DNA of 64,000 nt from JAFAXD01 sp035472475 (lineage in GTDB: Bacteria > Pseudomonadota > Alphaproteobacteria > Rhizobiales > Xanthobacteraceae). The notes under the pieces were generated by a model. The model did not search any database and was not told where the DNA came from. It worked only from the letters and a program-made list of their open reading frames with translations. Where the stretch lies: assembly GCA_035472475.1 (NCBI GenBank), contig DATIPA010000119.1, forward strand, positions 1 through 64,000. The letters are read 5' to 3'. Every line of letters starts with the position of its first letter. The first letter of the stretch is position 1. This document shows positions 16,561 to 25,007 of this stretch, one piece after another. A program made the translations under genes and the position numbers.

Positions 16561-17889
16561 CTACTCCGCCGCGATCCGCAGCGCGCCGGTTGGGTTCTTG
16601 GAGGCGCGCATCTCCTCCGAATAGGCGCGCAGCCAGTCGAGCGCCGACGAGCTTGCGAAATCGCCGCCGCGCGCACCCTGATAGGTCTCGGGATTGTCGA
16701 CGCCGGGGGGCACGATCCCTTCCATGTGGGCCTGCACGGCACGCAAGATGCGCCGGCGGGTGCGCGTGATCATCAGGTCGCTGATCGCGAGATTCTCGTG
16801 CTCGTGATCGACGATCCCGCCCATGCTTTCGGTGATCGCCTGATCCTGCAGATGGACGCCGTCAATTCCGGTATAGCTGATGTTGCGCGCCTGCTGGTCG
16901 CGATCCATCAGGTAGTCGTTCTCCTTGTTGGCCTTCAGGCGCCAGCGGCCGAACCAGCTGGTGTCGCTTTCCGCATACATGTGCGGCAAGACCGGCGCCA
17001 TGCCGGGAATCGGGCTGCCGTCCTTCATCTTGCGCAAGCCCGGCGCGTTCTTCTTCCACGCCGCGTGCACGAACATGGTGTGGGTATCGTCCATCGGCAC
17101 CCAGGCGCGCGCGACCACGTGATCGCGGAAATGCCCGTCGGGCGGAATCGTCCAGAACGGAAACATGAAGTGCGCGAAGCGCCAGTAGATCTCGCCTGGC
17201 GCGCCGGGCCGGTAGGCCGAATACATAGTGCCCCAGTCGGTGTCGGCGACGTGATACTCGGGCGCGCGGTTGGCGAGCGCATAGCGCCCAAGGTGGCCGG
17301 GCTCGGTGTCCTCGACCTCTACGCCGCCCATGTGCAGGAAGCCGAGATGGGAGGTATCGATGTCGCCTTCGAGCGCCTGCAGATAACTGCACTCGCGCTG
17401 GACCATGAAAAGGTTGCGCTCGCTGTCGTCGGCGATCATGACCGATTCGAACATCGGCGGCGGCGGCGGTTCCTTGCGGGCGCCCATGTAGGTCCAGATC
17501 AGGCCGTTGCGCTCCGCGGTCGGATAGGCCTTGGCGGTGATCTTGTTGGGAAACGCCTGGTGCTTGGGAACGTTCGGCATGTCGAGACAATTGCCGTCGA
17601 CGTCGAACATCCAGCCGTGGTACGCGCAGCGCAACCCATCTTTCTCGTTGCGGCCGAAGAACAAGGAGGCGCAGCGGTGTGGGCAGCGATGGTCGAGCAC
17701 ACCGACCCGGCCGGCGCGATCGCGAAATGCGATCAGCTGCTCGCCCAACAACATGAGCCGCATCGGCGGCCCATTGGCCGTCAGCTCGGCGGACAACGCG
17801 GCGGGAACCCAGTACTCCCGCATGAAGTTGCCCATTGGAGTTCCGGGCCCAACCCGACTGAGCAGCTCGCCCTCGGCTCGTGTGGTCAT
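16561..17889 (-). CDS. Rieske [2Fe-2S] aromatic ring-hydroxylating oxygenase, alpha subunit
   Basis: 442 residues from ATG 17887-17889 (GGGAGA 7 nt upstream). The Rieske ligands are RCPHRCASL and LRCAYHGWMFD, and the mononuclear iron site is GDIDTSHLGFLHMGG, with the Asp-His-x4-His layout. The opening TRAEGELLSRVGPGTPMGNFMREYWVPA groups it with the oxygenase at 395-1690 and the phthalate dioxygenase clade; the two share the same architecture but differ strongly outside the motifs, so they are not recent duplicates. It is divergent from the TrxR-like/selenoprotein gene set. The electron donor is not beside it; the small Rieske ferredoxin at 4084-4455 is a candidate. Substrate unknown. Confidence 0.87.
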   Translation of the reverse strand: MTTRAEGELLSRVGPGTPMGNFMREYWVPAALSAELTANGPPMRLMLLGEQLIAFRDRAGRVGVLDHRCPHRCASLFFGRNEKDGLRCAYHGWMFDVDGNCLDMPNVPKHQAFPNKITAKAYPTAERNGLIWTYMGARKEPPPPPMFESVMIADDSERNLFMVQRECSYLQALEGDIDTSHLGFLHMGGVEVEDTEPGHLGRYALANRAPEYHVADTDWGTMYSAYRPGAPGEIYWRFAHFMFPFWTIPPDGHFRDHVVARAWVPMDDTHTMFVHAAWKKNAPGLRKMKDGSPIPGMAPVLPHMYAESDTSWFGRWRLKANKENDYLMDRDQQARNISYTGIDGVHLQDQAITESMGGIVDHEHENLAISDLMITRTRRRILRAVQAHMEGIVPPGVDNPETYQGARGGDFASSSALDWLRAYSEEMRASKNPTGALRIAAE

Positions 17890-17965
17890 GCGCGTCTCCC
17901 GTTGCGTTTCTCGTTTTGATTGTAACCCGGTTGGAGCCTGTGCGTAATCCGGGGTAAGGAATATC

Positions 17966-17994
17966 TGATCCCGGATTTCATCCGGGCTACAGGT
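17966..17994. repeat. Short palindromic intergenic repeat
   Basis: CCCGGAT-TTC-ATCCGGG (17970-17986) is a perfect 7 bp stem with a 3 nt loop, flanked by GGCTACAGG. It resembles the widespread 'GTAGCCCGGAT...' intergenic repeats of Bradyrhizobiaceae. It sits immediately before the start of the TrxR-like gene, so it lies in or next to that gene's leader or promoter. Confidence 0.55.
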
Positions 17995-18000
17995 AAAAGC

Positions 18001-18936
18001 ATGGTTCAGAACTACGACATCGTCATCGCCGGCGGGGGTCTCGCCGGACTGACCGCGGCCGTCACGGCGGCACGGCTCGGCCGCAAGACGCTGGTACTCA
18101 CCGGCGACGTCATTGGCGGACAACTCCTGAGCATCGAAAAGATCGAGGGCTTTCCCGGATTTCCGGACGGCGTCCCCGGTTACGATCTCGCCCCAATGAC
18201 GCAGGAGGAAGCCGCAACCGCCGGCGCCGAATTCACCGCGGCCGAACTCAAAAACCTCACCCCCGACGCAGGCGGCTGGCGGCTGGCAACCGGCGAAGGC
18301 GAGGTTGCCGCCCGCGCCGTGGTGCTGGCGACCGGCTCGTCGCTGCGCGAGCTCGACGTGCCCGGCGAAGCGCGCCTGCGCGGCCAGGGCGTGAGCCATT
18401 GCGCGAGCTGCGATGCGCCATTGCTGCGCGACAAGATCGCCGTCGTCGTAGGAGGCGGCGATTCCGCCATGCAGGAGGCGCTGACCTTGGCGCAACACGT
18501 CAAGGAGGTCGCGATACTGACCCACGGCACCGGCCTCGCCGGCCAGACGAGCTTTCGCGAGCGCGTGACGCAAAATCCGAAGATCAAGGTGCGGCCGCAG
18601 ATCGAGGTGACGGAGATCCTCGGCGAGGCCAAGGTCACGGGCGTGCGCATGCGTGATATGTCGGGCGGCGCCGTGACAGATCTCGCTGCCGACGCGGTGT
18701 TTGTCTACACTGGCCTTCAACCAAATACCGCATTCCTCGATGGCCGGATCAAACTTGGCCCTGGGGGCGGAATTCCGACCGACGAGTGGATGCACACGGA
18801 GCTGATTGGCGTTTGTGCCGCCGGAACGGTTCGCGCCGGATCAGCTTGTCGGGCGGCCAGTTCGGCAGGCGACGGCGCCGCGGCCGCAATCGCGGTTGAT
18901 CGGTACTTGACCGACGGCAGTTGGCGGCGAAATTAG
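18001..18936 (+). CDS. Thioredoxin reductase-like FAD/NAD(P) oxidoreductase
   Basis: 311 residues, the normal size of low-molecular-weight thioredoxin reductases. The N-terminal FAD motif is IAGGGLAGLTAAVTAARLG, the active disulfide is C134-A-S-C137 in HCASCDAP, and the NAD(P) motif is GGGDSAMQEA (151-160). In the second FAD motif the usual G-D is replaced: GVCAAGTVRAGS has threonine where canonical TrxR has aspartate, and TAAGDG is SSAGDG. So it is a divergent member whose partner is probably not ordinary thioredoxin. It lies 25 bp upstream of the selenoprotein gene on the same strand. Electron transfer to the Sec-Cys pair of that protein is an attractive but untested inference. Confidence 0.85.
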   Translation: MVQNYDIVIAGGGLAGLTAAVTAARLGRKTLVLTGDVIGGQLLSIEKIEGFPGFPDGVPGYDLAPMTQEEAATAGAEFTAAELKNLTPDAGGWRLATGEGEVAARAVVLATGSSLRELDVPGEARLRGQGVSHCASCDAPLLRDKIAVVVGGGDSAMQEALTLAQHVKEVAILTHGTGLAGQTSFRERVTQNPKIKVRPQIEVTEILGEAKVTGVRMRDMSGGAVTDLAADAVFVYTGLQPNTAFLDGRIKLGPGGGIPTDEWMHTELIGVCAAGTVRAGSACRAASSAGDGAAAAIAVDRYLTDGSWRRN

Positions 18937-18961
18937 CGCGACGGAATGAGAGGAGACCGCA

Positions 18962-20596
18962 ATGGCGGAACGACTGACGGTCCTCAATCCAACCGGATAC
19001 CCGCCCAAGGTCGTGGGCAAGCGGCTCGCGCCGCGACCGCAGAGCCTCGACGGCAAGACGCTCTATCTGGTCGATTGCCTGTTCGACAACTCCGAAGCGT
19101 TCATGGATCAGATGCGGCGCTGGTTCGCCGAGCACCTACCCACCGTCAACACCCGCATGATCAAGCCGCGCGAGAGCTGGGTCGACGACCCGGACATGCG
19201 CGCCAAGGTCGCGGCCGACGGCGACGCCGCCATATTGGGTGTCGGACTTTGAAGCACCTGTAGCCCCACGGTCGTGGGGCTCGCCATGGCGCTGGAGCAG
19301 GCCGGTGTGCCGTCGGTCGCGCTCCATACCCACGTGTTTGCGCGGCTTGCGCAATCGGTGGCGCGCGCCAACGGGATGCCGCGCACGCGCCAGGCCTATG
19401 TTCCGCAGCCGATCGTCGATCTTTCGCCCGAGCAGCTGCGCGGCTACATCGACGGCGCCGATCCGGTCTCGCGCCGCCCCTTTATGCAGGAAGTGATCGA
19501 GGCGCTGACGAGGCCGCTCGACGAAGACGACCTCAAAGGTCTCACGTTCGAACGCTCGACGCCGCGGCTGCTCGAACCTGACACCGAAGACAACCTCCAG
19601 AAGCTGTTCATCGAGAACAACTGGACGGACTTCCTGCCCGTCATTCTGCCGACCGAGGAACGGGTCGCCGCCATGCTCAAGGGCACGAGCCATCCGCCCG
19701 ACAAGGTGGTGGGCCGGCTGCGCCCGACCTCGTTCCGCGAATTCTGGGAGCTCACGGTCGAGAAGGTCGCCGTCAACGCCGTCATGGCCGGTGCCAAGCC
19801 GGAGTATCTGCCCGTGATCCTGGCGCACGCGGCAAGCGGTGTCACCGCACGCTCATCGAGCACGACCTCGCTCGCGATGATCAGCCTGGTCAACGGTCCG
19901 ATCCGCAACGAGATCGGCATGAGTTCGGGGATCGGCGCGATGGGTCCCTACAATCACGCCAACGTCACCATCGGTCGCGCCTACAATCTCCTCTCGATCA
20001 ACGGCCAGGGCGGATCGGTGCCGGGTGACACCTACATGGGCACCCTCGGCAACGCGTTGAACTACAGCGCGACCTTTGCGGAAGCCGAGGAGCGCAGTCC
20101 GTGGCAACCCTTCCACGTGCAGAAGGGTTTCAAGCCGACCGACAGCACGGTCAGCATCTTCTTCGGCGGGCGCTACACCGCCTCGGGCTTCGGGCCGCGC
20201 GCGACCTGGAAGGAGAAGATGATCCGCTGCCTGACCTCGATCGATCACAACCAGGGGCCGCTGTTGGTGATGGACCCGATCGTCGCTCGCCTGTTCGTCG
20301 ATCTCGGCTTTGACACCAAGGAAAAGCTGATCGACTGGTGTGCCCAGAACGCCCAGATGCCAGCGCGCGACTATTGGGACGACCAATGGGTGCAGACGCT
20401 GACGCATCCGCTCGCGATTGCCGGCGTTGAGCCTTTTGCCAGCAAGCTCAAAGCCAGGCCTGACGAGATGGTGAAATTGTTCGAGCCGCACGACATCTCA
20501 ATCGTGGTCGCCGGCGGCGAAACCCAGGGCGCCTGGAAGATGATTGGCGGCGCCTATCGGGGCAAGGCCACGGTCTCGGTCGATGCCTGGCGGTGA
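18962..20596 (+). CDS. UGSC-type selenoprotein (in-frame TGA read as selenocysteine at codon 97)
   Basis: A single frame runs 545 codons from ATG 18962 (after GAGAGGAG) to the stop at 20596, broken only by TGA at 19250-19252. Across the TGA the translation continues ILGVGL-U-S-T-C-SPTVVGLAM, a Sec-x-x-Cys redox motif in the position where UGSC-family (seleno)proteins carry it. Both flanks are protein-like: KTLYLVDCLFDNSEAFMDQM before and SVALHTHVFARLAQSVARA then MQEVIEAL after. A hairpin with a GGUC loop begins 9 nt after the TGA, the placement of bacterial SECIS elements. Residues 1 to about 175 form the UGSC domain. The remaining 370 residues (for example VEKVAVNAVMAGAKPEYLPVILA) are an unassigned conserved-looking domain. 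Cytoplasmic; the reaction is unknown. selA/selB/selC must lie elsewhere. Confidence 0.88.
19253..19282 (+). promoter_or_regulatory. Bacterial SECIS element
   Basis: Directly after the TGA, AGCCCCAC (19262-19269) pairs perfectly with GTGGGGCT (19274-19281), eight base pairs closed by the tetraloop GGUC (19270-19273). The loop starts 17 nt after the TGA. In the E. coli fdhF SECIS the loop also contains GGUC and starts at a nearly equal distance (18 nt by my recollection), and the loop G-U contacts SelB. This supports Sec insertion rather than termination. Confidence 0.8.
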
Positions 20597-20703
20597 CGCG
20601 CCGGGCCGCTTGGCTCGGATGCGCCGCGCGGCTGTCTTTCCCAACTACTCCTAAGCTATGCTGCGCGCGCCCGCTGCACGCGGGGTCATCTGCGAGGCAT
20701 GGC

Positions 20704-21705
20704 ATGCACAATCGGAATGTCAGTTTGATATGGGCGACAGCTGCCGCACTCTTTGTTGTGGCGGGTGGCGCGATCAGCGCCTCTGCCGACACCTACCCGA
20801 GCCGCCCGATCAAGATCATCGTGCCGTTCGCGGCCGGCACCTCCACCGACATCACGGCGCGCCGTGTCGGCGACGGCATGGCGCCGCTGCTGGGCCAGCC
20901 GTTTGTGGTCGAAGCCAAGGGCGGCGCCGGTGGAACGATTGGAACCGACCTCGTGGCAAAGTCTCCGCCGGACGGGTACACGCTCGTTCTCGGCAGCATC
21001 GGTACCCATGCCTTCAACGTCAGTCTCTACAAGGCGCTGTCCTATGATCCGCTGCGGGACTTCGCTCCGGTGACCCGCCTCGTGTACGGCGGCTTCAACA
21101 CGCTGTTGGTGAACCCGGCGCTGCCCGCCAACAATCTCACCGAATTCGTCGCGCTTGCGAAGGCACGCGATGCCGCTGGCAAACCTCTGACGTTCGGTTC
21201 CGCGGGAGTAGGCTCAGTCGGCCACCTCCTGGTGGAGCTTCTCAAGCAAGCGACCGACATCAAGGCCCTGCACGTGCCCTACAAGGGATCGTCGCTGATC
21301 GTCGCCGACGTCATGGGCGGGCACGTGGATTTCTTCATCGCGGCGCCGTCGATCGCGATCCCGCAGGTGACCGGCAAGACCTTGAAGGCGATCGCCATCG
21401 ACGCACCGGAGCGTTCGCCCTATCTGCCCGGTGTCGCGACCATGCGGGAGGCCGGCATCAACAACGTCGAGGCGCAGATCTGGCTCGGATTGTTCGCGCC
21501 CGCCGGAACGCCGCCCGATGTGATCAACCAGTTGCACGCGGCGGCGTTGCGGGTGTTGGCCACCGACAAGGTCAAAACGGAGTTTGACCGCGATGGCCTC
21601 ACCATCGTGACCGACCAGAGCCCCGACGCGTTTCGCAAGGTCGTTGCCGCCGACATCACCAAGTGGGCCGCCGTCGTCAAGGCGGCAGGCATTGTGCCGG
21701 AATAG
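20704..21705 (+). CDS. Tripartite tricarboxylate transporter (TctC/Bug) substrate-binding protein
   Basis: 333 residues from ATG 20704, with GCGAGG upstream; longer readings start inside the preceding gap. The signal peptide is ATAAALFVVAGGAISASA, cleaved before DTYPSRPIKIIVPFAAGTSTD, which is the Bug-family start. NVPY-like LHVPYKG, GHVDFFIAA, and RSPYLPGVATMREAG are further signatures. Bug proteins bind carboxylates in the periplasm, often without a dedicated TctAB permease nearby, as here. It follows the selenoprotein by 107 bp on the same strand. Co-transcription with the selenoprotein suggests that its ligand may be the substrate for this enzyme set, an inference from position. Confidence 0.87.
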   Translation: MHNRNVSLIWATAAALFVVAGGAISASADTYPSRPIKIIVPFAAGTSTDITARRVGDGMAPLLGQPFVVEAKGGAGGTIGTDLVAKSPPDGYTLVLGSIGTHAFNVSLYKALSYDPLRDFAPVTRLVYGGFNTLLVNPALPANNLTEFVALAKARDAAGKPLTFGSAGVGSVGHLLVELLKQATDIKALHVPYKGSSLIVADVMGGHVDFFIAAPSIAIPQVTGKTLKAIAIDAPERSPYLPGVATMREAGINNVEAQIWLGLFAPAGTPPDVINQLHAAALRVLATDKVKTEFDRDGLTIVTDQSPDAFRKVVAADITKWAAVVKAAGIVPE

Positions 21706-21733
21706 GCCGCGCTCATGGCCAGATGGACCAACC

Positions 21734-22120
21734 ATGATTAAACCGATCGAGTATGCGGACGCCTCGCGCGACGTGCGCGCCGTGTTCGACGACATCAAGA
21801 AGACCCGTAACGTTCCCGACGTGAACAACTTCTGGAAATACCTCGCGCACGATCCGGTCGGCCTCAAGCGCACCTGGGAGAGCGTCAAGGAGGTGATGGC
21901 GCCCGGCGCCATCGATGCGCTCACCAAGGAGATGATCTACCTCGCGGTCAGCGTCACCAACGGCTGCGGCTATTGCATCGCGAGCCACGGTGCGGCCGCC
22001 CGCAAGGCCGGCATGACCGAAGCCATGTTCGGCGAGCTGATGGGGGTCGTCGGCATGGCGAACGAGACCAACCGGCTAGCGAACGGCTACCGGGTGCCGA
22101 TCGATCCGGCGTTCGAATAG
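21734..22120 (+). CDS. Carboxymuconolactone decarboxylase / AhpD-like family protein
   Basis: 128 residues. The active motif is NGCGYCIASHGAAARKAGM, which has the C-x-x-C-x3-H of AhpD-type disulfide reductases and CMD-family peroxidase-related proteins. The N-terminus (PIEYADASRDVRAVFDDIKKTRN) and C-terminal NRLANGYRVPID are usual for a subgroup of uncharacterised members. True carboxymuconolactone decarboxylases lack the CxxC, so the redox version is favoured. It lies 28 bp after the TctC gene and 92 bp before the FMN monooxygenase. Together with the TrxR-like and U-x-x-C proteins it makes three proteins with dithiol-type centres in one gene set. Confidence 0.85.
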   Translation: MIKPIEYADASRDVRAVFDDIKKTRNVPDVNNFWKYLAHDPVGLKRTWESVKEVMAPGAIDALTKEMIYLAVSVTNGCGYCIASHGAAARKAGMTEAMFGELMGVVGMANETNRLANGYRVPIDPAFE

Positions 22121-22212
22121 GATTCAAGCATGCCGGGTCCAACGATCGCGCGACTTGACGGGCACACGCGGCCAAAGAACCATAGCGAGCGCCTGCGCTC
22201 CGGGATAACAGC

Positions 22213-23568
22213 ATGCCCATGATGAAGCTTGGACTGTTCTTCGAAGGCTGCGGCCATCACATCGCGGCGTGGCGCGATCCGGAGGTCGATGCGCACGCCA
22301 AGCAGTCGCTCGCCCACTACGTCGAGATTGCGCGGCTCGCTGAGCGCGGCAAGTTTGATCTTCTGTTCACCGCCGATACCAACGCGACGTTCGGCCCGGA
22401 TGATGTCGAAGCCTGGACCCGCACCACAGCGGCCTCGCGGCTCGAGCCGATTACGCTGCTGGGCGCGCTTGCGGCCGTCACCAGCAGGATCGGGCTCGTC
22501 GCCACCGCCACCACGACCTACTTCGAGCCGTTCCACGTCGCGCGCTTTTTTGCGTCACTCGACCAGATCAGCGGCGGCCGCGCCGGTTGGAATCTCGTGA
22601 CCTCGTCTGCCGCCGCCGAGGCTTACAACTTTGGTCGCGAACAGCACGCCGGCCATGCCGACCGCTACGCACGGGCGCACGAGTTTGCCAAGGTGGTGCT
22701 CGGTCTGTGGGATAGCTGGGAGGACCATGCGGTCATCGCCGACAAACAGAATGGCCTCTATCTCGACCGCGACAAGCTGCACTTCCTCAACCACAAGGGT
22801 CAGCACTTCGCGGTGCGCGGTCCGCTGACGGTGCACCCCTCACCGCAAGGCCATCCTGTGATCGTGCAGGCCGGACAGTCCGAGGACGGCCGCGAGCTCG
22901 CGGCCGAAACTGCGGAGGTCATCTTCACGGTGCAGCAGGACCTCGCCGCGGGGCGCGAGTTCTACAACGACGTCAAGCGCCGCGCCGCCGCTTACGGCCG
23001 TCCGCCCGAGGCCATCAAGGTGATGCCCGGCGTGATGACGGTGATCGGGCGGACGCGCGCGGAGGCCGAGGACAAATATGGCCGGTTGCAGGATCTGATC
23101 GCGCCCGAGATCGGCATCAAGATGTTGTCGACCTACCTTGGGGTGGATCTGACGCGACACTCGCTCGACGGCCCGGTTCCGGAACCGAAGTACACCAGCC
23201 AGGAAGTCGGCCGCGTCAAGGTCATGGTCGATCTTGCCCGGCGCGAGAACCTGACGATCCGCCAGCTCTACAAGCGCGTCGTCGGCCAGCGCGCCCATCG
23301 CGTGGTGATTGGCACGCCGGGTGACATCGCGGATGCGCTCGAGCAATGGTTCACGGCCGGCGCGGCCGACGGCTTCAACATCCTGCCGCTCACGTTCCCG
23401 CGCGGGCTCGAGGAGTTGGTTGACTTCGTCATTCCGGAACTGCAGCGGCGCGGGCTGTTCCGGACCGAGTACGAAGGCCGCACGCTACGGGAAAATCTCG
23501 GCCTGCCGCACCCCCTCAATCGCTGGTCGGCGGATAGGCAGCGAGCGGCGCTACGGCACGTCAGCTGA
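22213..23568 (+). CDS. FMN-dependent monooxygenase of the NtaA/SnaA/DszA family (bacterial luciferase-like)
   Basis: 451 residues, the family's length. GLFFEGCGHHIAAWRDP is the opening, GKFDLLFTADT and ASRLEPITLLGALAAVTSRIGLVAT are the luciferase-like core, and RAGWNLVTS..AEAYNFG is the defining NtaA/DszA block, with TVHPSPQGHPVIVQAGQS after it. Known relatives oxidise nitrilotriacetate, EDTA, dibenzothiophene sulfone or dimethyl sulfide using FMNH2 from a separate reductase (none adjacent). It ends the plus-strand set with the selenoprotein. Cleavage of a C-N or C-S bond is the expected chemistry; the substrate is unknown. Confidence 0.87.
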   Translation: MPMMKLGLFFEGCGHHIAAWRDPEVDAHAKQSLAHYVEIARLAERGKFDLLFTADTNATFGPDDVEAWTRTTAASRLEPITLLGALAAVTSRIGLVATATTTYFEPFHVARFFASLDQISGGRAGWNLVTSSAAAEAYNFGREQHAGHADRYARAHEFAKVVLGLWDSWEDHAVIADKQNGLYLDRDKLHFLNHKGQHFAVRGPLTVHPSPQGHPVIVQAGQSEDGRELAAETAEVIFTVQQDLAAGREFYNDVKRRAAAYGRPPEAIKVMPGVMTVIGRTRAEAEDKYGRLQDLIAPEIGIKMLSTYLGVDLTRHSLDGPVPEPKYTSQEVGRVKVMVDLARRENLTIRQLYKRVVGQRAHRVVIGTPGDIADALEQWFTAGAADGFNILPLTFPRGLEELVDFVIPELQRRGLFRTEYEGRTLRENLGLPHPLNRWSADRQRAALRHVS

Positions 23569-23589
23569 CAAGGGCCGCCAGTCGGCCGT

Positions 23590-24045
23590 TCAAGTGCAAT
23601 GTGGGTAAATGGCTGTCAGTTCGTGGCCGCGCAGCAGGATCAGGTGCGAGTTGAGGCCGCCGCGCCGCAAGATCCAACCGCGCACCTCGGCGGGATAGAG
23701 ATCCATCATCAGACGGGTGGCCTCCGGTTGCGGTACTACGTGCCCGCGCTCGGCTGGAACCCACGCCGCGTGGAAGCCGAGCACCGCCCGCGACGTGACG
23801 CAAATCCGGCTTCTCGGTACGACCCCGAGGACTAGCGTGCAGGCCGAAAGACATGGGCCATCGATGACGACGCGCTCTCCAGTTGCCCGCACCTCTTCGA
23901 ACAGGTCGAGGAATTCGCCGATTTGCCCGCCCGGGCTCGACTTGATGCGCACCTCCGCCGTGGCCGGACCGAGCACCGCCAGCACGACCAGCATCGCGGC
24001 CGCGATTCCACACGCCGCCGGTGTCCCTGTTTTGAAGGTTCCCAT
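23590..24045 (-). CDS. Exported ClpP/crotonase-fold protein, putative serine hydrolase
   Basis: 151 residues. Signal peptide GIAAAMLVVLAVLGPATA, then VRIKSSPGGQIGEFLDLFEEVRATGERVVIDGPCLSACTLVLG. SPGG matches an oxyanion-hole glycine region and CLSACT places a serine where ClpP/SppA-fold proteases have the nucleophile; a histidine in LGFHAAW may complete it. Similar short exported proteins are frequent in Bradyrhizobium and are annotated only as hypothetical. It is shorter than a full SppA or ClpP. Convergent with the FMN monooxygenase (21 bp between stops) and separate from the ABC operon. Activity is unproven. Confidence 0.6.
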   Translation of the reverse strand: MGTFKTGTPAACGIAAAMLVVLAVLGPATAEVRIKSSPGGQIGEFLDLFEEVRATGERVVIDGPCLSACTLVLGVVPRSRICVTSRAVLGFHAAWVPAERGHVVPQPEATRLMMDLYPAEVRGWILRRGGLNSHLILLRGHELTAIYPHCT

Positions 24046-24128
24046 CGACCCCGAAAGGCTAACGACGCCAGCGCGGAAAACTAGGACATGACGCGAGCAG
24101 GTGCAAACCGGTATCTAAATAGGGCAAA

Positions 24129-25007
24129 TCATCGCCGCTTCATGGTCGGATCGAGCGCGACCCGCATTGATTCGCCGAGGGCATTGAAGGCAAGCGCGGT
24201 GAACAGGATGGCGAGGCCGGGCGCGTACATCTGTTCGGGCGCGATCTCGATATAGTTGTACGCGCGTGCCAGCATGCCGCCCCAGCTTGCCGCCGGCGGC
24301 TGCACGCCAAGCGACAGGAAGCTCAGGCTTGCCTCGGCGAGCAGCGCGATCGCGAGCATGAGCGTGACCTGGACAATCACAGGCTGGATGGCGTTCGGCA
24401 CGATGTGCCTGATGATGATGTGGCTGGTGCTGGCGCCGAACCCGCGCGCGGCGTCGACGTAGAGCGCGCTCTTCACCACCAGGGTCTGGGCGCGCACCAG
24501 TCTCGCCAGCACCGGCGCGAACACAAAACCGACCGACAGCATCGCGTTGGTCAGTCCGATCCCGAGCGCACCGGTAACCGCAATCGCCAGCACGATCGGC
24601 GGGAACGACAGAAGCGCGTCGATGAAGCGGCTGGTTGCCTCGTCGATCCAACCTCCGAGGAACCCGATGACGAGGCCAACCGGAACGCCGAGCGCGACGC
24701 CGACGCCGACCGCCAGGAACGAGGCATAGAGAGAGTTGGGTGCGCCCCAGATCAGCCGGCTGAGCACGTCGCGACCAAGATCGTCGGTGCCAAGCCAGTG
24801 TGCGGCGCTCGGCGGCAGCAGCAGCTGGGTCACGTCCTGATCGACCGGCGAATACGGCGCCAGCACCGGGGCGAAGATCGAAACAATCACCATCAACCCG
24901 AGAAACGCAATGCTCAGCACGGCGCGCAGGTCGCGGCGCATCCAGCGCAGAACCTTGATGGCGCGCGAGCGCCGCGGCGGTGCCGGAACGTCGACGACGG
25001 CGGTCAT
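24129..25007 (-). CDS. ABC transporter permease, DppC/OppC family
   Basis: 292 residues with an N-terminal OppC segment (DLRAVLSIAFLGLMVIVSIFAPVLAPYSP) and HWLGTDDLGRDVLSRLIWGAPNSL, the signature that precedes the permease domain. The coupling-helix EAA loop is YVDAARGFGASTSHIIIRHIVPN. Five to six membrane spans are visible. The start overlaps the stop of the DppB gene by 4 bp (ATGA). It is the last gene of a seven-gene minus-strand transport operon and, with DppB, forms the channel for a peptide, opine or other oligomeric solute. Confidence 0.92.
   Translation of the reverse strand: MTAVVDVPAPPRRSRAIKVLRWMRRDLRAVLSIAFLGLMVIVSIFAPVLAPYSPVDQDVTQLLLPPSAAHWLGTDDLGRDVLSRLIWGAPNSLYASFLAVGVGVALGVPVGLVIGFLGGWIDEATSRFIDALLSFPPIVLAIAVTGALGIGLTNAMLSVGFVFAPVLARLVRAQTLVVKSALYVDAARGFGASTSHIIIRHIVPNAIQPVIVQVTLMLAIALLAEASLSFLSLGVQPPAASWGGMLARAYNYIEIAPEQMYAPGLAILFTALAFNALGESMRVALDPTMKRR

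Noticed and set aside
15481..17919. 812-residue open frame on the plus strand over the quinone oxidoreductase and Rieske oxygenase genes
   Set aside because: It is antisense to two genes with full active-site motifs and reads as Arg/Asp/Gly/His-rich sequence with no domain, a normal effect of high-GC codon use.
19250..19252. TGA read as a true stop giving two genes of 96 and 440 residues
   Set aside because: The second frame has no ribosome-binding site or plausible start, protein-like sequence continues through the TGA in frame, and a SECIS hairpin follows.
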